A stretch of 6,420 nt of DNA from Ruminiclostridium sp. (GCA_017560855.1 JAFZEB010000166.1:1-6420), one strand, 5' to 3'. Counted from the first letter of the stretch, positions 1 to 6,002 are shown. Notes: generated by a model not told the origin, from the sequence alone. Program-made: numbers and translations.

Positions 1-1261
1 CCCGGTTGGCGATGTCCACGGAACCGGCCAGGCTCTTACTCTTGATGGACAGGCGGGCCTTTTCGCCGGCCTCACGGCTGCGCTTGCTCACCAGGATCTG
101 GCGGGCGGCCTCTTCTGCCGCCTGGGGGTTTTCCAGCAGGAAGATCTGCAGATTCTCCCGCAGGAAGTCGGTCATGCCCTCCTGGATGAACTTGTTGGTG
201 ACCGCCTTCTTGGTCTGGTTCTCGTAGGAGGTCTGGGTGGACAGGTTATTGGACACGAAGATCAGGGTCTCCTGGACGTCGGGCCAGGTGATCTTGGCTT
301 CGTTCTTGGTGTATTTGCCGTTCTGCTTCAGCCAGCCGTCCATGGCGGACAGGAAGGCGGAGCGCATGGCCTTTTCCGGGGAACCGCCGTGCTCCAGCCA
401 GGAGGAGTTGTGGTAGTGTTCCACCACCTTCACGGAGGGGCAGAAGCAGAAGGCGCAGGAGAGCTTGACCTTGTACTCGGCCTTGTCGGCCCGGTCCTTG
501 CCCGTCCGCTCTCCGGCCCAGAACTGGATGGGGGTGTGGGGGTTCTCCCCGGCCAGCTCAGCCACGTAGTCGGCGATGCCGTTTTCATAGGTGAAGACGG
601 TCTCCTCAAAGCCCTTCTCTCCCTGGTTGCGGAACTTGAAGACCACCCCGGCGTTCACCACCGCCTGACGGTGGAGGACATCGGTGAAGTAGTCCACGGG
701 GATGTCGGTCTGGGTGAAGACTTCCAGGTCGGGCAGCCACGTGATGGAGGTGCCGGTCTTCTTCCGGTCAGCAGGGGAGACCTTCATCTCCCCCACCAGG
801 GAACCCTTTTCAAAGTGGAGGTCATACCGCTTGCCGTCCCGGCGGACCACCACGTCCATGAAGGCCGAGGCGTACTGGGTGGCGCAGGAGCCTAGGCCGT
901 TGAGGCCCAGGGAGTATTCGTAGTTTTCACCGGTGTTGTTCTCATACTTGCCGCCGGCGTAGAGCTCGCAGAAGACCAGCTCCCAGTTATAGCGGCCTAC
1001 CTTTTCGTTCCAGTCCACGGGGCAGCCGCGGCCGAAGTCCTCCACCTGGATGCGGCCATCCCGGTAGCGGGTGACGATGATCTCATTGCCGTAGCCCTCC
1101 CGGGCCTCGTCGATGGAGTTGGACAAAATTTCGAAGACGGCGTGCTCGCAGCCCTCCAGGCCGTCGGAGCCGAAGATGACGCCGGGTCGCTTTCGGACTC
1201 GGTCGGCACCTTCCAGCATGGAGATGGATTCATTGCCGTATTCCTGCTTGGTTTTTGCCAT
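1..1261 (-). CDS. Type II DNA topoisomerase B subunit (divergent GyrB/ParE paralog), 3' end outside window
   Basis: ATP-hydrolysing subunit of a gyrase or topoisomerase IV-like enzyme; it should pair with an A subunit to pass one DNA duplex through another. 420 codons are visible from ATG at 1261, with no stop before the window edge. The start is supported by AAGGAG (complement of 1269-1274) 7 bases upstream. The GHKL ATPase fold is clear: N-box FEILSNSIDEA (E44, N48, D51, E52), G1 box DFGRG (75-79), G2 box LGLNGLG (118-124), GTSI near 170, and the QTK loop at 349-351 in the transducer domain. The visible part ends in the linker just before the TOPRIM domain. It departs from canonical GyrB: Ser replaces the usual Asp before N48, and Leu replaces the first Gly of GGLHGVG, but the ATP/Mg-contacting residues remain. 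It reads as the ParE-like second paralog seen in many Clostridia rather than housekeeping GyrB. The A-subunit gene would be expected further downstream, outside the window. Which paralog it is remains inference. Confidence 0.93.
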   Translation of the reverse strand, partial: MAKTKQEYGNESISMLEGADRVRKRPGVIFGSDGLEGCEHAVFEILSNSIDEAREGYGNEIIVTRYRDGRIQVEDFGRGCPVDWNEKVGRYNWELVFCELYAGGKYENNTGENYEYSLGLNGLGSCATQYASAFMDVVVRRDGKRYDLHFEKGSLVGEMKVSPADRKKTGTSITWLPDLEVFTQTDIPVDYFTDVLHRQAVVNAGVVFKFRNQGEKGFEETVFTYENGIADYVAELAGENPHTPIQFWAGERTGKDRADKAEYKVKLSCAFCFCPSVKVVEHYHNSSWLEHGGSPEKAMRSAFLSAMDGWLKQNGKYTKNEAKITWPDVQETLIFVSNNLSTQTSYENQTKKAVTNKFIQEGMTDFLRENLQIFLLENPQAAEEAARQILVSKRSREAGEKARLSIKSKSLAGSVDIANR

Positions 1262-1268
1262 GGGATTT

Positions 1269-1274
1269 CTCCTT
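1269..1274 (-). promoter_or_regulatory. Ribosome binding site of the topoisomerase B gene
   Basis: AAGGAG on the minus strand, 7 bases before the ATG at 1261. It fixes the start of a gene whose end lies outside the window. Confidence 0.8.
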
Positions 1275-1324
1275 ATCTATAGAAATGGGCCTACTAACCC
1301 AATTTAATCATTAGATTACCCTTT

Positions 1325-1354
1325 ATCATAAAACAAATTTGCGTACACTGTCAA
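1325..1354 (-). promoter_or_regulatory. Sigma-A-type promoter of the topoisomerase B gene
   Basis: On the minus strand, TTGACA (1349-1354, perfect -35) is separated by 18 bases from TATGAT (1325-1330, 5 of 6 to the -10 consensus). Transcription should begin near 1318, giving a leader of about 57 bases. The leader holds a short GGGTTAGTAGGCCC hairpin near 1287-1301 that may be incidental. Divergently oriented to the promoter at 1394-1422. Confidence 0.75.
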
Positions 1355-1393
1355 GTGGAAGGGACTTTGGTGGGACTCCGGCCTGGGGTTCTC

Positions 1394-1422
1394 TTGTCAA
1401 AATACCATTTTTGTAGTAAAAT
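1394..1422 (+). promoter_or_regulatory. Sigma-A-type promoter of the tandem paralog pair
   Basis: TTGTCA (1394-1399, 5 of 6) and TAAAAT (1417-1422, 5 of 6) lie exactly 17 bases apart. Predicted start is near 1429, about 31 bases before the ATG at 1460. The -35 boxes of this promoter and of the minus-strand promoter at 1349-1354 face away from each other with about 40 bases between them, so one regulator bound between could affect both. Confidence 0.75.
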
Positions 1423-1459
1423 AAATTCATACGCTCCGCCCCCTGGAAAAGGAGGACAT

Positions 1460-1927
1460 ATGAAAAAGAAATTCCTTCCCATTTTGCTGGCGGTCTCCCT
1501 GCTGGCCAACCTGGCGCTTGCCGTGATGGTGGTCCGGGCAGACCGGGAGGTCCAGGAATACCATGCGTCCGTTACCCTGCGTGAAATGGGCTTTGCAGCT
1601 TCCTTTCTGGAGAAAATTCAGGCTGGAGAGGACCCGGAACATGCAGAGGCCCTGTTTGATTCTGCCACCTCTTTTGTATACGGGGCCTACCAGGCATCCT
1701 ACCGGATCTTGAAAGATGAGTTTAGTCCCTGGGAGGGCCTCCTTTTTGATTTATGGAATCGGATGCTCTACTACCCGGAGGCCGTAGAGGCCAACCTGGA
1801 GGAGCTCATCCTGGCCATGTCCCTGGAGGAGACCTCTCAGCTCTACGACGAGACCCGGATCCAGCAGATGGAACATGCCCTGCAGAGCATCATGGAAACC
1901 ATCGCACAAATGCAGGAGGGAGAGTAA
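1460..1927 (+). CDS. Small membrane-anchored protein of unknown function, tandem paralog 1
   Basis: 155-residue protein; family not recognised. The start at 1460 is chosen over an in-frame upstream ATG at 1355 because AAAGGAGG (1448-1454) sits 5 bases before it and the predicted promoter at 1394-1422 would lie inside the longer form. The N-terminus is MKKK followed by a hydrophobic stretch (about residues 5-23, FLPILLAVSLLANLALAVM), most simply a signal anchor, with no lipobox Cys and no clear signal peptidase I site. The rest is acidic and mostly helical in character, with Glu/Leu-rich segments near the C-terminus suggesting coiled coil. It should project outside the membrane. The next gene starts 3 bases after the stop and encodes a similar protein: shared MK.K..PI.L..SLL.N start, a FA..SLE-like segment, and YPE.V..N..E.I.A. 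later. Likely one operon; function unknown. Confidence 0.82.
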   Translation: MKKKFLPILLAVSLLANLALAVMVVRADREVQEYHASVTLREMGFAASFLEKIQAGEDPEHAEALFDSATSFVYGAYQASYRILKDEFSPWEGLLFDLWNRMLYYPEAVEANLEELILAMSLEETSQLYDETRIQQMEHALQSIMETIAQMQEGE

Positions 1928-1930
1928 GCC

Positions 1931-2395
1931 ATGAAACAAAAAGTTGTCCCTATTGTTCTGGTGCTGTCTCTGCTGCTTAATGTAGTGGTCATTTATTTCC
2001 TTGCCAACGAACCCACCCAGGAGGAACGCGGTCGGCATATGGCCATCCAGGAGATCTCCTTTGCCATTACCAGCTTGGAGGGATGCGAGGCACGGTGGAA
2101 CCAGTTCGATTACACCGAGGCGGTGGCCCATCTGTATGCGGTCTGCCAGCATGTGGAGTCCCTTCGGAAGGTAGAGTACTCGGTTACCACCCAGCCCTTC
2201 CAGGAGCTTTACGGTGCAGCCGCCTTCTATCCAGAGGTAGTGCGGGAAAACGAGGCAGAGATGATCGCCGCACTGAGCAAGATCAATACCGAGGACTGCC
2301 TGACCGATGAGGAGATCATGGGCGGGTTCAAAGCATTCACCGAGGAAATGAAGATCAAAGCCGTAGAGGCGGAACTCAACAGACATCGTTCATAA
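1931..2395 (+). CDS. Small membrane-anchored protein of unknown function, tandem paralog 2
   Basis: 154-residue protein; family not recognised. It begins MKQK and has one hydrophobic segment (about residues 5-24) typical of an N-terminal signal anchor, then a hydrophilic, Glu-rich, probably helical domain. Start ATG at 1931 has AGGAGGG (1914-1920) about 10 bases upstream, inside the end of the preceding gene, so translation is probably coupled. It resembles its neighbour in length, membrane anchor and a C-terminal FYPEVV.EN..EMI.AL segment (paralog 1 has YYPEAVEANLEELILAM), which suggests an old tandem duplication. It differs in having three Cys (in GCEAR, AVCQH and EDCL) where paralog 1 has none. 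The unit ends at the palindromic terminator starting 13 bases after the stop. Confidence 0.82.
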   Translation: MKQKVVPIVLVLSLLLNVVVIYFLANEPTQEERGRHMAIQEISFAITSLEGCEARWNQFDYTEAVAHLYAVCQHVESLRKVEYSVTTQPFQELYGAAAFYPEVVRENEAEMIAALSKINTEDCLTDEEIMGGFKAFTEEMKIKAVEAELNRHRS

Positions 2396-2408
2396 TCCTA
2401 GAGGATAA

Positions 2409-2440
2409 AAAAGCCCGCAGCCAATTGGCTGCGGGCTTTT
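2409..2440. terminator. Bidirectional intrinsic terminator, perfect palindrome
   Basis: Two 16-base arms (AAAAGCCCGCAGCCAA and its exact complement) with centre between 2424 and 2425. Read on the plus strand, the GC-rich stem runs into TTTT and ends the paralog operon (stop at 2395). Read on the minus strand, it runs into TTTTTT (complement of 2407-2412) and ends the SLH gene (stop at 2459). It is the only transcription stop visible between the two convergent units. Confidence 0.92.
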
Positions 2441-2458
2441 GTCATGTGGAAAGCGTGA

Positions 2459-4393
2459 TCACACCAGATACCGGTGGAGCATCACGGCCACCTGGGCACG
2501 GGTGGCGTGGTCCAGGGGGGACAGGGTGGTGGGGGTGGTGCCGGAGATGATCCCCTCGCCCACGGCCCAGGCCATGGGGGAGACAGCGTAAGGCTCCACC
2601 AGGGCCTTGTCGGTGTAGCCCTCCAGGCTGCCCTGGTTTTCCACCAGATTGCCGGTGAACTTGGCATAGCGGTAGAGGATGGCGGAGATCTGCTGGCGGG
2701 TCACGGGCGCATCGGGGGCAAAGTGGGTGTCGTCCACGCCGTTGACGATGCCGTTGACGTTGGCCCAAACCACGGCGCTGTAGTAGTAGTCACCCACATT
2801 CAGGTCGGTGAAGTTGGTGGAAACGGTGATCTCGGGGCTGCCGGCGGCACGATAGAGGACGGTCACCAGCATGGCCCGGGTCATGGCGGTGTTGGGGGCA
2901 AAGGTGGTGGGCTCCACGCCGTTGATGAGGCCGCTGTCGTAGGCGAAGTCGATGGCGTTGGCGGCCCAGGTGCCCACGGTGCTGGGGGTCACATCCAGGA
3001 ACTGGTCGGAAGTGGTCTTGCTGATGGCCTCCACCAGAATGGTCTGGGAGATGGCCTGACCGGCCCGGGTGTAATAGGTCACGGGGATGTTGACAAAGCC
3101 TGCGTAACCGGGGGCGGGCAGATAGGTCAGGGTGGAGACGTGGTAGTCACCGTAGGCGGAGGAGTCGATGTAGTAACGCTCCCCGGCGGCGGGGGTGCCG
3201 TTGCCCTTGGTGAAGTCCCGCAGGAGGCTGCCCACGGCGGGCTGTCCGAAGACCATGGCCACCACGGGGTCAGAGGAGTCTTCAAAGGTGAAGTCCGAGC
3301 CGGAGAAGGTGAAGCCGGAGCTGGTGCAGCGGATGGCACCGTCCTCGGGAGAGGTCTGGCCGAACACAGCGATGGTCAGCTGGCCGTAGTAGGTCTCGGT
3401 GCCGTAGGCCATGAAGTGGATGGTGTAAGTGCCCTCCATCACAGGGGTGAAGACCAGGTCGGCGAATTTCTGGCCGGTGGTGCCGAAGGTGTACTTGGTG
3501 TCGGCCTTCACGTTCAGGGAACCCACATTCTTACCGGTGACGGTATCGGGGAAAAAGACCACGTGCTTCAGGCCTGCAATGGCGGGGGTCTCCAGGGAGT
3601 CCTCCATCCCCTTGGTGAGCTGGTCTGCCAGGGAGAGCTTGCCCTCCAGGTCGAAGATGGCGGAGAGGGCCTTGGGGCCGTCACCGGCCTCGGTGACACC
3701 CTCGATCATGGTGCCGGGGAGGACATCCACCCGGTAGGTGCAGGAAGCGGTGAGGGTCTGAGCGGGGCTTTCCTTGCTCACAGCGGTGACGGTGCAGGTC
3801 ACGACCATATCGCCCAGGAACACAGGGGTCAGCAGGGTGGTCTCGGCACCCACCATGGGCAGGTCGTTCTCGGTCCAGGCATAGGTCAGGGTGTAGCTGG
3901 CGGTGACATCGGTGTCTCCGTTCATCACCTTGGCGTCCGGGGCGTGCAGGGCCTGGGTCTGATACTGGCCTGCCTGGACGCTCTGCTCTGCGGCAGACAG
4001 GACCAACCGGTCGTTGGCAGGGGGAGTATCGGGGGAGGCAGGCTGGTCAGAGGTCCCTGCCGTGACGGTGACGGTGCACCCGCCGGAGGGGGTGGGCTGT
4101 CCCTGGATGTGGTAGCCGATGAAGGCCGTGCCCGCTGCCAGAGCGGTGACCACACCCGCCTGGGTGACCGAGGCCACCTGGGGGGCATCGGAGTACCAGA
4201 CCAGACCGGTGGTGTCGGCCCCTTCGGGGGTCAGCTTGGCAGTGAGGGTGAGGGTCTCTCCCACGGTCAGGGCGGCAGACTGGGGCTCCACGGTGATTTC
4301 CGTGGGGGGAGCTGCCAGGGCGGGAACCGCCAGGGTCAGGGCCATCACAAGGGCCAGGACCAGGGAGAGGGAACGATGGAACAGTTTCTTCAT
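2459..4393 (-). CDS. Secreted S-layer-type protein: Big_2 domain, beta-rich middle, three SLH repeats
   Basis: 644-residue exported protein expected to bind the cell wall non-covalently. Signal peptide is residues 1-27 (MKK start, Leu/Ala/Val core, cut after AVPALA). A bacterial Ig-like group 2 (Big_2) domain spans about 31-112, with VGETLTLTAKLTP, W66 and VASVTQAGVVTALAAGTA typical of the family. A Pro/Ser linker (113-127) leads to a second Ig-like stretch (about 130-225). Residues 230-455 are Gly/Thr/Val-rich, probably beta-structured, and I do not recognise them. Three SLH repeats fill the C-terminus, about 465-516, 528-576 and 592-644, each with FxD/YTD, an NG or SG turn and the TR motif (TRAML, TRQQI, TRAQV). 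SLH domains generally bind pyruvylated secondary wall polymers. Start is supported by GAGGT (complement of 4401-4405), 7 bases upstream. Alone in its unit, with its own promoter and terminator. Confidence 0.93.
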   Translation of the reverse strand: MKKLFHRSLSLVLALVMALTLAVPALAAPPTEITVEPQSAALTVGETLTLTAKLTPEGADTTGLVWYSDAPQVASVTQAGVVTALAAGTAFIGYHIQGQPTPSGGCTVTVTAGTSDQPASPDTPPANDRLVLSAAEQSVQAGQYQTQALHAPDAKVMNGDTDVTASYTLTYAWTENDLPMVGAETTLLTPVFLGDMVVTCTVTAVSKESPAQTLTASCTYRVDVLPGTMIEGVTEAGDGPKALSAIFDLEGKLSLADQLTKGMEDSLETPAIAGLKHVVFFPDTVTGKNVGSLNVKADTKYTFGTTGQKFADLVFTPVMEGTYTIHFMAYGTETYYGQLTIAVFGQTSPEDGAIRCTSSGFTFSGSDFTFEDSSDPVVAMVFGQPAVGSLLRDFTKGNGTPAAGERYYIDSSAYGDYHVSTLTYLPAPGYAGFVNIPVTYYTRAGQAISQTILVEAISKTTSDQFLDVTPSTVGTWAANAIDFAYDSGLINGVEPTTFAPNTAMTRAMLVTVLYRAAGSPEITVSTNFTDLNVGDYYYSAVVWANVNGIVNGVDDTHFAPDAPVTRQQISAILYRYAKFTGNLVENQGSLEGYTDKALVEPYAVSPMAWAVGEGIISGTTPTTLSPLDHATRAQVAVMLHRYLV

Positions 4394-4439
4394 ATCAAAT
4401 ACCTCGCAGGTGTGGGGGTGTTGGCATCTTAATATCTCT

Positions 4440-4467
4440 AGTATACCATATTTAAATATTTTGGAAA
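4440..4467 (-). promoter_or_regulatory. Extended -10 promoter of the SLH-protein gene
   Basis: On the minus strand, TATACT (4440-4445) is preceded by TGG, giving the TGn extended -10 form. TTTCCA (4462-4467, 4 of 6 to TTGACA) lies 16 bases further upstream. Start near 4433 would leave a leader of about 40 bases. Confidence 0.62.
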
Positions 4468-4504
4468 GAGGATATTTTCATTTCCTGCATAATACGCATT
4501 CTTG

Positions 4505-4529
4505 ATAAAATGATGTGAAAGCATTTTAT
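4505..4529. repeat. 8-bp inverted repeat, possible operator
   Basis: ATAAAATG (4505-4512) and CATTTTAT (4522-4529) are exact complements with a 9-base spacer, giving about 1.5 helical turns between half-site centres. It covers the -35 region expected for the TATAAT at 4540. A dimeric regulator site is possible; AT-rich sequence makes chance similarity a real alternative. Confidence 0.35.
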
Positions 4530-4539
4530 TAAAAACTAG

Positions 4540-4545
4540 TATAAT
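4540..4545 (+). promoter_or_regulatory. Candidate -10 box for the yaaL-bofA unit
   Basis: A perfect TATAAT lies about 56 bases before the ATG at 4602. No good -35 is found at 16-18 bases (TGAAAG or AAAGCA there), so use would require an activator or another sigma factor. An 8-bp inverted repeat (4505-4529) lies just upstream. Confidence 0.4.
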
Positions 4546-4601
4546 CCCGGCATACCGGCGCAGGCTATCCATATACTGTATCGACGAAGGAGGGAGGCTC
4601 C

Positions 4602-4814
4602 ATGGCAAGGGAGAAGACCCCATCCCGGGGCCAGCGGCTCCGGCTGAGCCTGGAGGAGACCCGACGGGACCTGAACGCCGCCCGGGCGGGCTTTGATCAG
4701 ACAACGGATGGGGACCTGCTGGAATACTACCTGTACGAGATCAACGCCCTTCGGGCCAAGCACACCTATTTGCTGCGGCAGATGAAATCTCTGGAAAAGG
4801 GGGAGGGCCCATGA
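4602..4814 (+). CDS. yaaL: DUF2508 family protein (YaaL-like)
   Basis: 70-residue, soluble, highly charged protein of the DUF2508 family, whose Bacillus member is YaaL. Molecular role unknown. Family features: L...L..TRRDL..A...FD near residues 14-32, then D..LLEYYLYEINALRAKHTYLLR-type helix to about residue 60, close to the family pattern of paired helices ending YLLR..K. No signal peptide or membrane segment. AAGGAGGGAGG (4587-4597) precedes ATG 4602. The stop overlaps the start of bofA by ATGA (4811-4814), implying coupled translation. In Bacillus and many Clostridia the order is recR-yaaL-bofA; here recR is not immediately upstream, the neighbour being the divergent SLH gene. Family assignment comes from motif and context and is fairly secure. 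Confidence 0.85.
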   Translation: MAREKTPSRGQRLRLSLEETRRDLNAARAGFDQTTDGDLLEYYLYEINALRAKHTYLLRQMKSLEKGEGP

Positions 4815-5074
4815 CCTGGCTCTTGGACGGCCCCTGGCTGTCCGTTTTCATGGCGGCTATTTTGCTTCTGGCCATTTTCCATCGGCCCTTGTTCTGGGCG
4901 GGGAAGGTGCTGGCCCGGTCTCTGGTGGGGCTGGGCTTTCTGGCCCTGTGGGCTCAGAGCGGCATCCTGACGGGGCTGCAGTTGGGGGTGAACCTCCTGA
5001 ACGCCCTGACCCTGGGGATGTTGGGGGTACCGGGGTTTGGGCTGCTGATGCTGCTGAGGTTATTCAGTACATAA
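4811..5074 (+). CDS. bofA: Pro-sigma-K processing inhibitor BofA family protein
   Basis: 87-residue integral membrane protein, the same length I recall for Bacillus BofA. In Bacillus, BofA sits in the outer forespore membrane with SpoIVFA and blocks the intramembrane protease SpoIVFB, delaying pro-sigma-K cleavage during sporulation. Hydrophobic segments cover about 10-26 and 35-56, and the family signature follows: GVNLLNALTLGMLGVPG (59-75), with N61, N64, G69, G72, P74 and G75, then a hydrophobic tail. Conserved Asn residues of this region are implicated in SpoIVFB inhibition in Bacillus; I have not aligned them formally. ATG 4811 overlaps the yaaL stop, with GGGGGAGG (4799-4806) as ribosome site. 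No terminator follows; a hairpin repeat begins 5 bases after the stop. Many Clostridia keep BofA without a clear SpoIVFB, so its exact role here is uncertain. Confidence 0.9.
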   Translation: MTWLLDGPWLSVFMAAILLLAIFHRPLFWAGKVLARSLVGLGFLALWAQSGILTGLQLGVNLLNALTLGMLGVPGFGLLMLLRLFST

Positions 5075-5078
5075 GGTA

Positions 5079-5180
5079 CCCACGTGGGTTGGGACCTGTT
5101 CCCCTCATCAGTCTGCTTCGCAGACAGCTTCCCCCCAGGGGAGAAGGTGCCCACGTAAGTGGGCGGATGAGGGGCAACCC
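5079..5180. repeat. Imperfect palindromic hairpin-rich repeat (MITE/REP-like)
   Basis: Terminal inverted repeats CCCCTCATC (5101-5109) and GATGAGGGG (5166-5174) enclose three hairpins: GTCTGC-TTC-GCAGAC (5111-5125), an imperfect CTTCCCC/GGGGAGAAG (5128-5146) and a perfect GCCCAC-GTAA-GTGGGC (5149-5164). Further out, GGGTTG (5086-5091) pairs with CAACCC (5175-5180); the left arm carries nine extra bases (5092-5100) between the two matching blocks. A separate 10-bp palindrome CCCACGTGGG lies at 5079-5088. The CCCCTCATC...CTTCCCC...GATGAGGGG pattern resembles dispersed intergenic repeats I recall from Oscillospiraceae genomes. No coding content. As RNA it would fold into a multi-stem structure between bofA and the next gene. 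Confidence 0.75.
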
Positions 5181-5201
5181 AAGTTGGAAGGAGCACAGCC
5201 T

Positions 5202-6002
5202 ATGAAAGAAGTCAAAAAGATTGGTTTCCGCATCCTCTGCTTCTCCGGCCTGCTGGCCGGGGGCTTCCTCCTGCTGTGCACCTGGGGGATCCTGGACCCC
5301 GCTCAATGGGGGGAGGAGGGGGAATCGGTGGTCCTGCCTGCCGTCCCCGCTCTGGGGGTGGCCGATCAGAGCCTCTTCCATGGCCCCTTTCTGTATCTGG
5401 AAGACCCTGCCCAGCCCATCCCCGCCGGGACCCGAGGAGTGGTCCTTTCCATGAAATCCCCCGATGGGAAGCTGGGCTATGTGTCCCGGCTGCCCCGGGC
5501 CATGGACTGGGGAGCCTCCTCGGGGGACCCTGCCCGGAACCAGGCCATCCGGGCCATCACCGCTCGGGAAGACCTGCACACAGTGGCCCTGATCTCCTGT
5601 CTGGCTGATGACCGGGCGGGGCAGGATCGGGATCTGGCCCTCCTGCGGGAGAGCGGCTCTGCCTGGGTGGACCCCTCCGGTCAGACTTGGCTGGACCCAG
5701 CCAGGGAGGAGACCCTTTCTTATTTGACCGAGATCTGCCGGGAGGTGGCCGCCCTGGGGTTCGATGAACTGGTCCTTACAGACCTCACCTGCCCCCGGGA
5801 GGGAACCGACCTGGAACCCCTTTGCCGGGCCATCCAGGAGGGGGCCCTGGACTGGCCCTGTCTTTTGTCTGTGGCGGCGGAACCGGGGCAGTCCGATGCC
5901 CTTCTGGCCACCTTCCCGGGACGGGTCTGGGCCGGGGAGGAGGACCTGCCCCGGCTGTCTGCCTTTGACCCGGTGGTATTACCTGTAGCTTCGTCGAATT
6001 GA
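5202..6002 (+). CDS. Membrane-anchored DUF4015-like putative glycoside hydrolase, degenerate signature
   Basis: 266-residue protein with a basic N-terminus, one membrane segment (about 10-28) and an extracytoplasmic domain. The domain resembles the DUF4015 putative glycoside hydrolase family (predicted TIM barrel; substrate unknown): GTRGVVLSMKSPDGKLGYVS (76-95) for strand 1, SGSAWVDPSGQTWLDPA (151-167), a helix ending REVAALGFDEL, and VLTDLTCP (191-198). Family members usually read GFDE.QFDYIRFP in that last position; the aromatic and Arg residues are replaced here and one Asp (D194) is left, so activity may be lost or altered. ATG 5202 is preferred over TTG 5184 because GGAAGGAG (5186-5193) lies 8 bases upstream. 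It follows bofA after the hairpin repeat and may be cotranscribed. The C-terminus (DPVVLPVASSN) ends where the DNA turns abruptly AT-rich, so a shortened tail is possible. Confidence 0.75.
   Translation: MKEVKKIGFRILCFSGLLAGGFLLLCTWGILDPAQWGEEGESVVLPAVPALGVADQSLFHGPFLYLEDPAQPIPAGTRGVVLSMKSPDGKLGYVSRLPRAMDWGASSGDPARNQAIRAITAREDLHTVALISCLADDRAGQDRDLALLRESGSAWVDPSGQTWLDPAREETLSYLTEICREVAALGFDELVLTDLTCPREGTDLEPLCRAIQEGALDWPCLLSVAAEPGQSDALLATFPGRVWAGEEDLPRLSAFDPVVLPVASSN

Noticed and set aside
389..895. 168-codon plus-strand frame opposite the topoisomerase gene
   Set aside because: It is a shadow of the conserved GHKL ATPase frame and has no recognisable motif of its own.
1355..1459. Longer form of paralog 1 starting at an upstream ATG (1355)
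   Set aside because: It would contain the promoter at 1394-1422 and place the hydrophobic anchor internally; the ATG at 1460 has an ideal AAAGGAGG.
1751..2386. 211-codon minus-strand frame across both paralogs
   Set aside because: No ribosome site or domain; the two plus-strand genes have ribosome sites, a promoter, N-terminal anchors and a terminator.
2474..4432. 652-codon open frame on the plus strand opposite the SLH gene
   Set aside because: Its translation is a Gly/His/Val-rich low-complexity product caused by GC-biased codons on the other strand; it has no domain, and the minus frame has a signal peptide, Big_2 and SLH domains.
5064..5579. 171-codon minus-strand frame across the hairpin repeat and the GH-like gene
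   Set aside because: It runs through a structured repeat and opposite a supported gene, and looks like a composition artefact.
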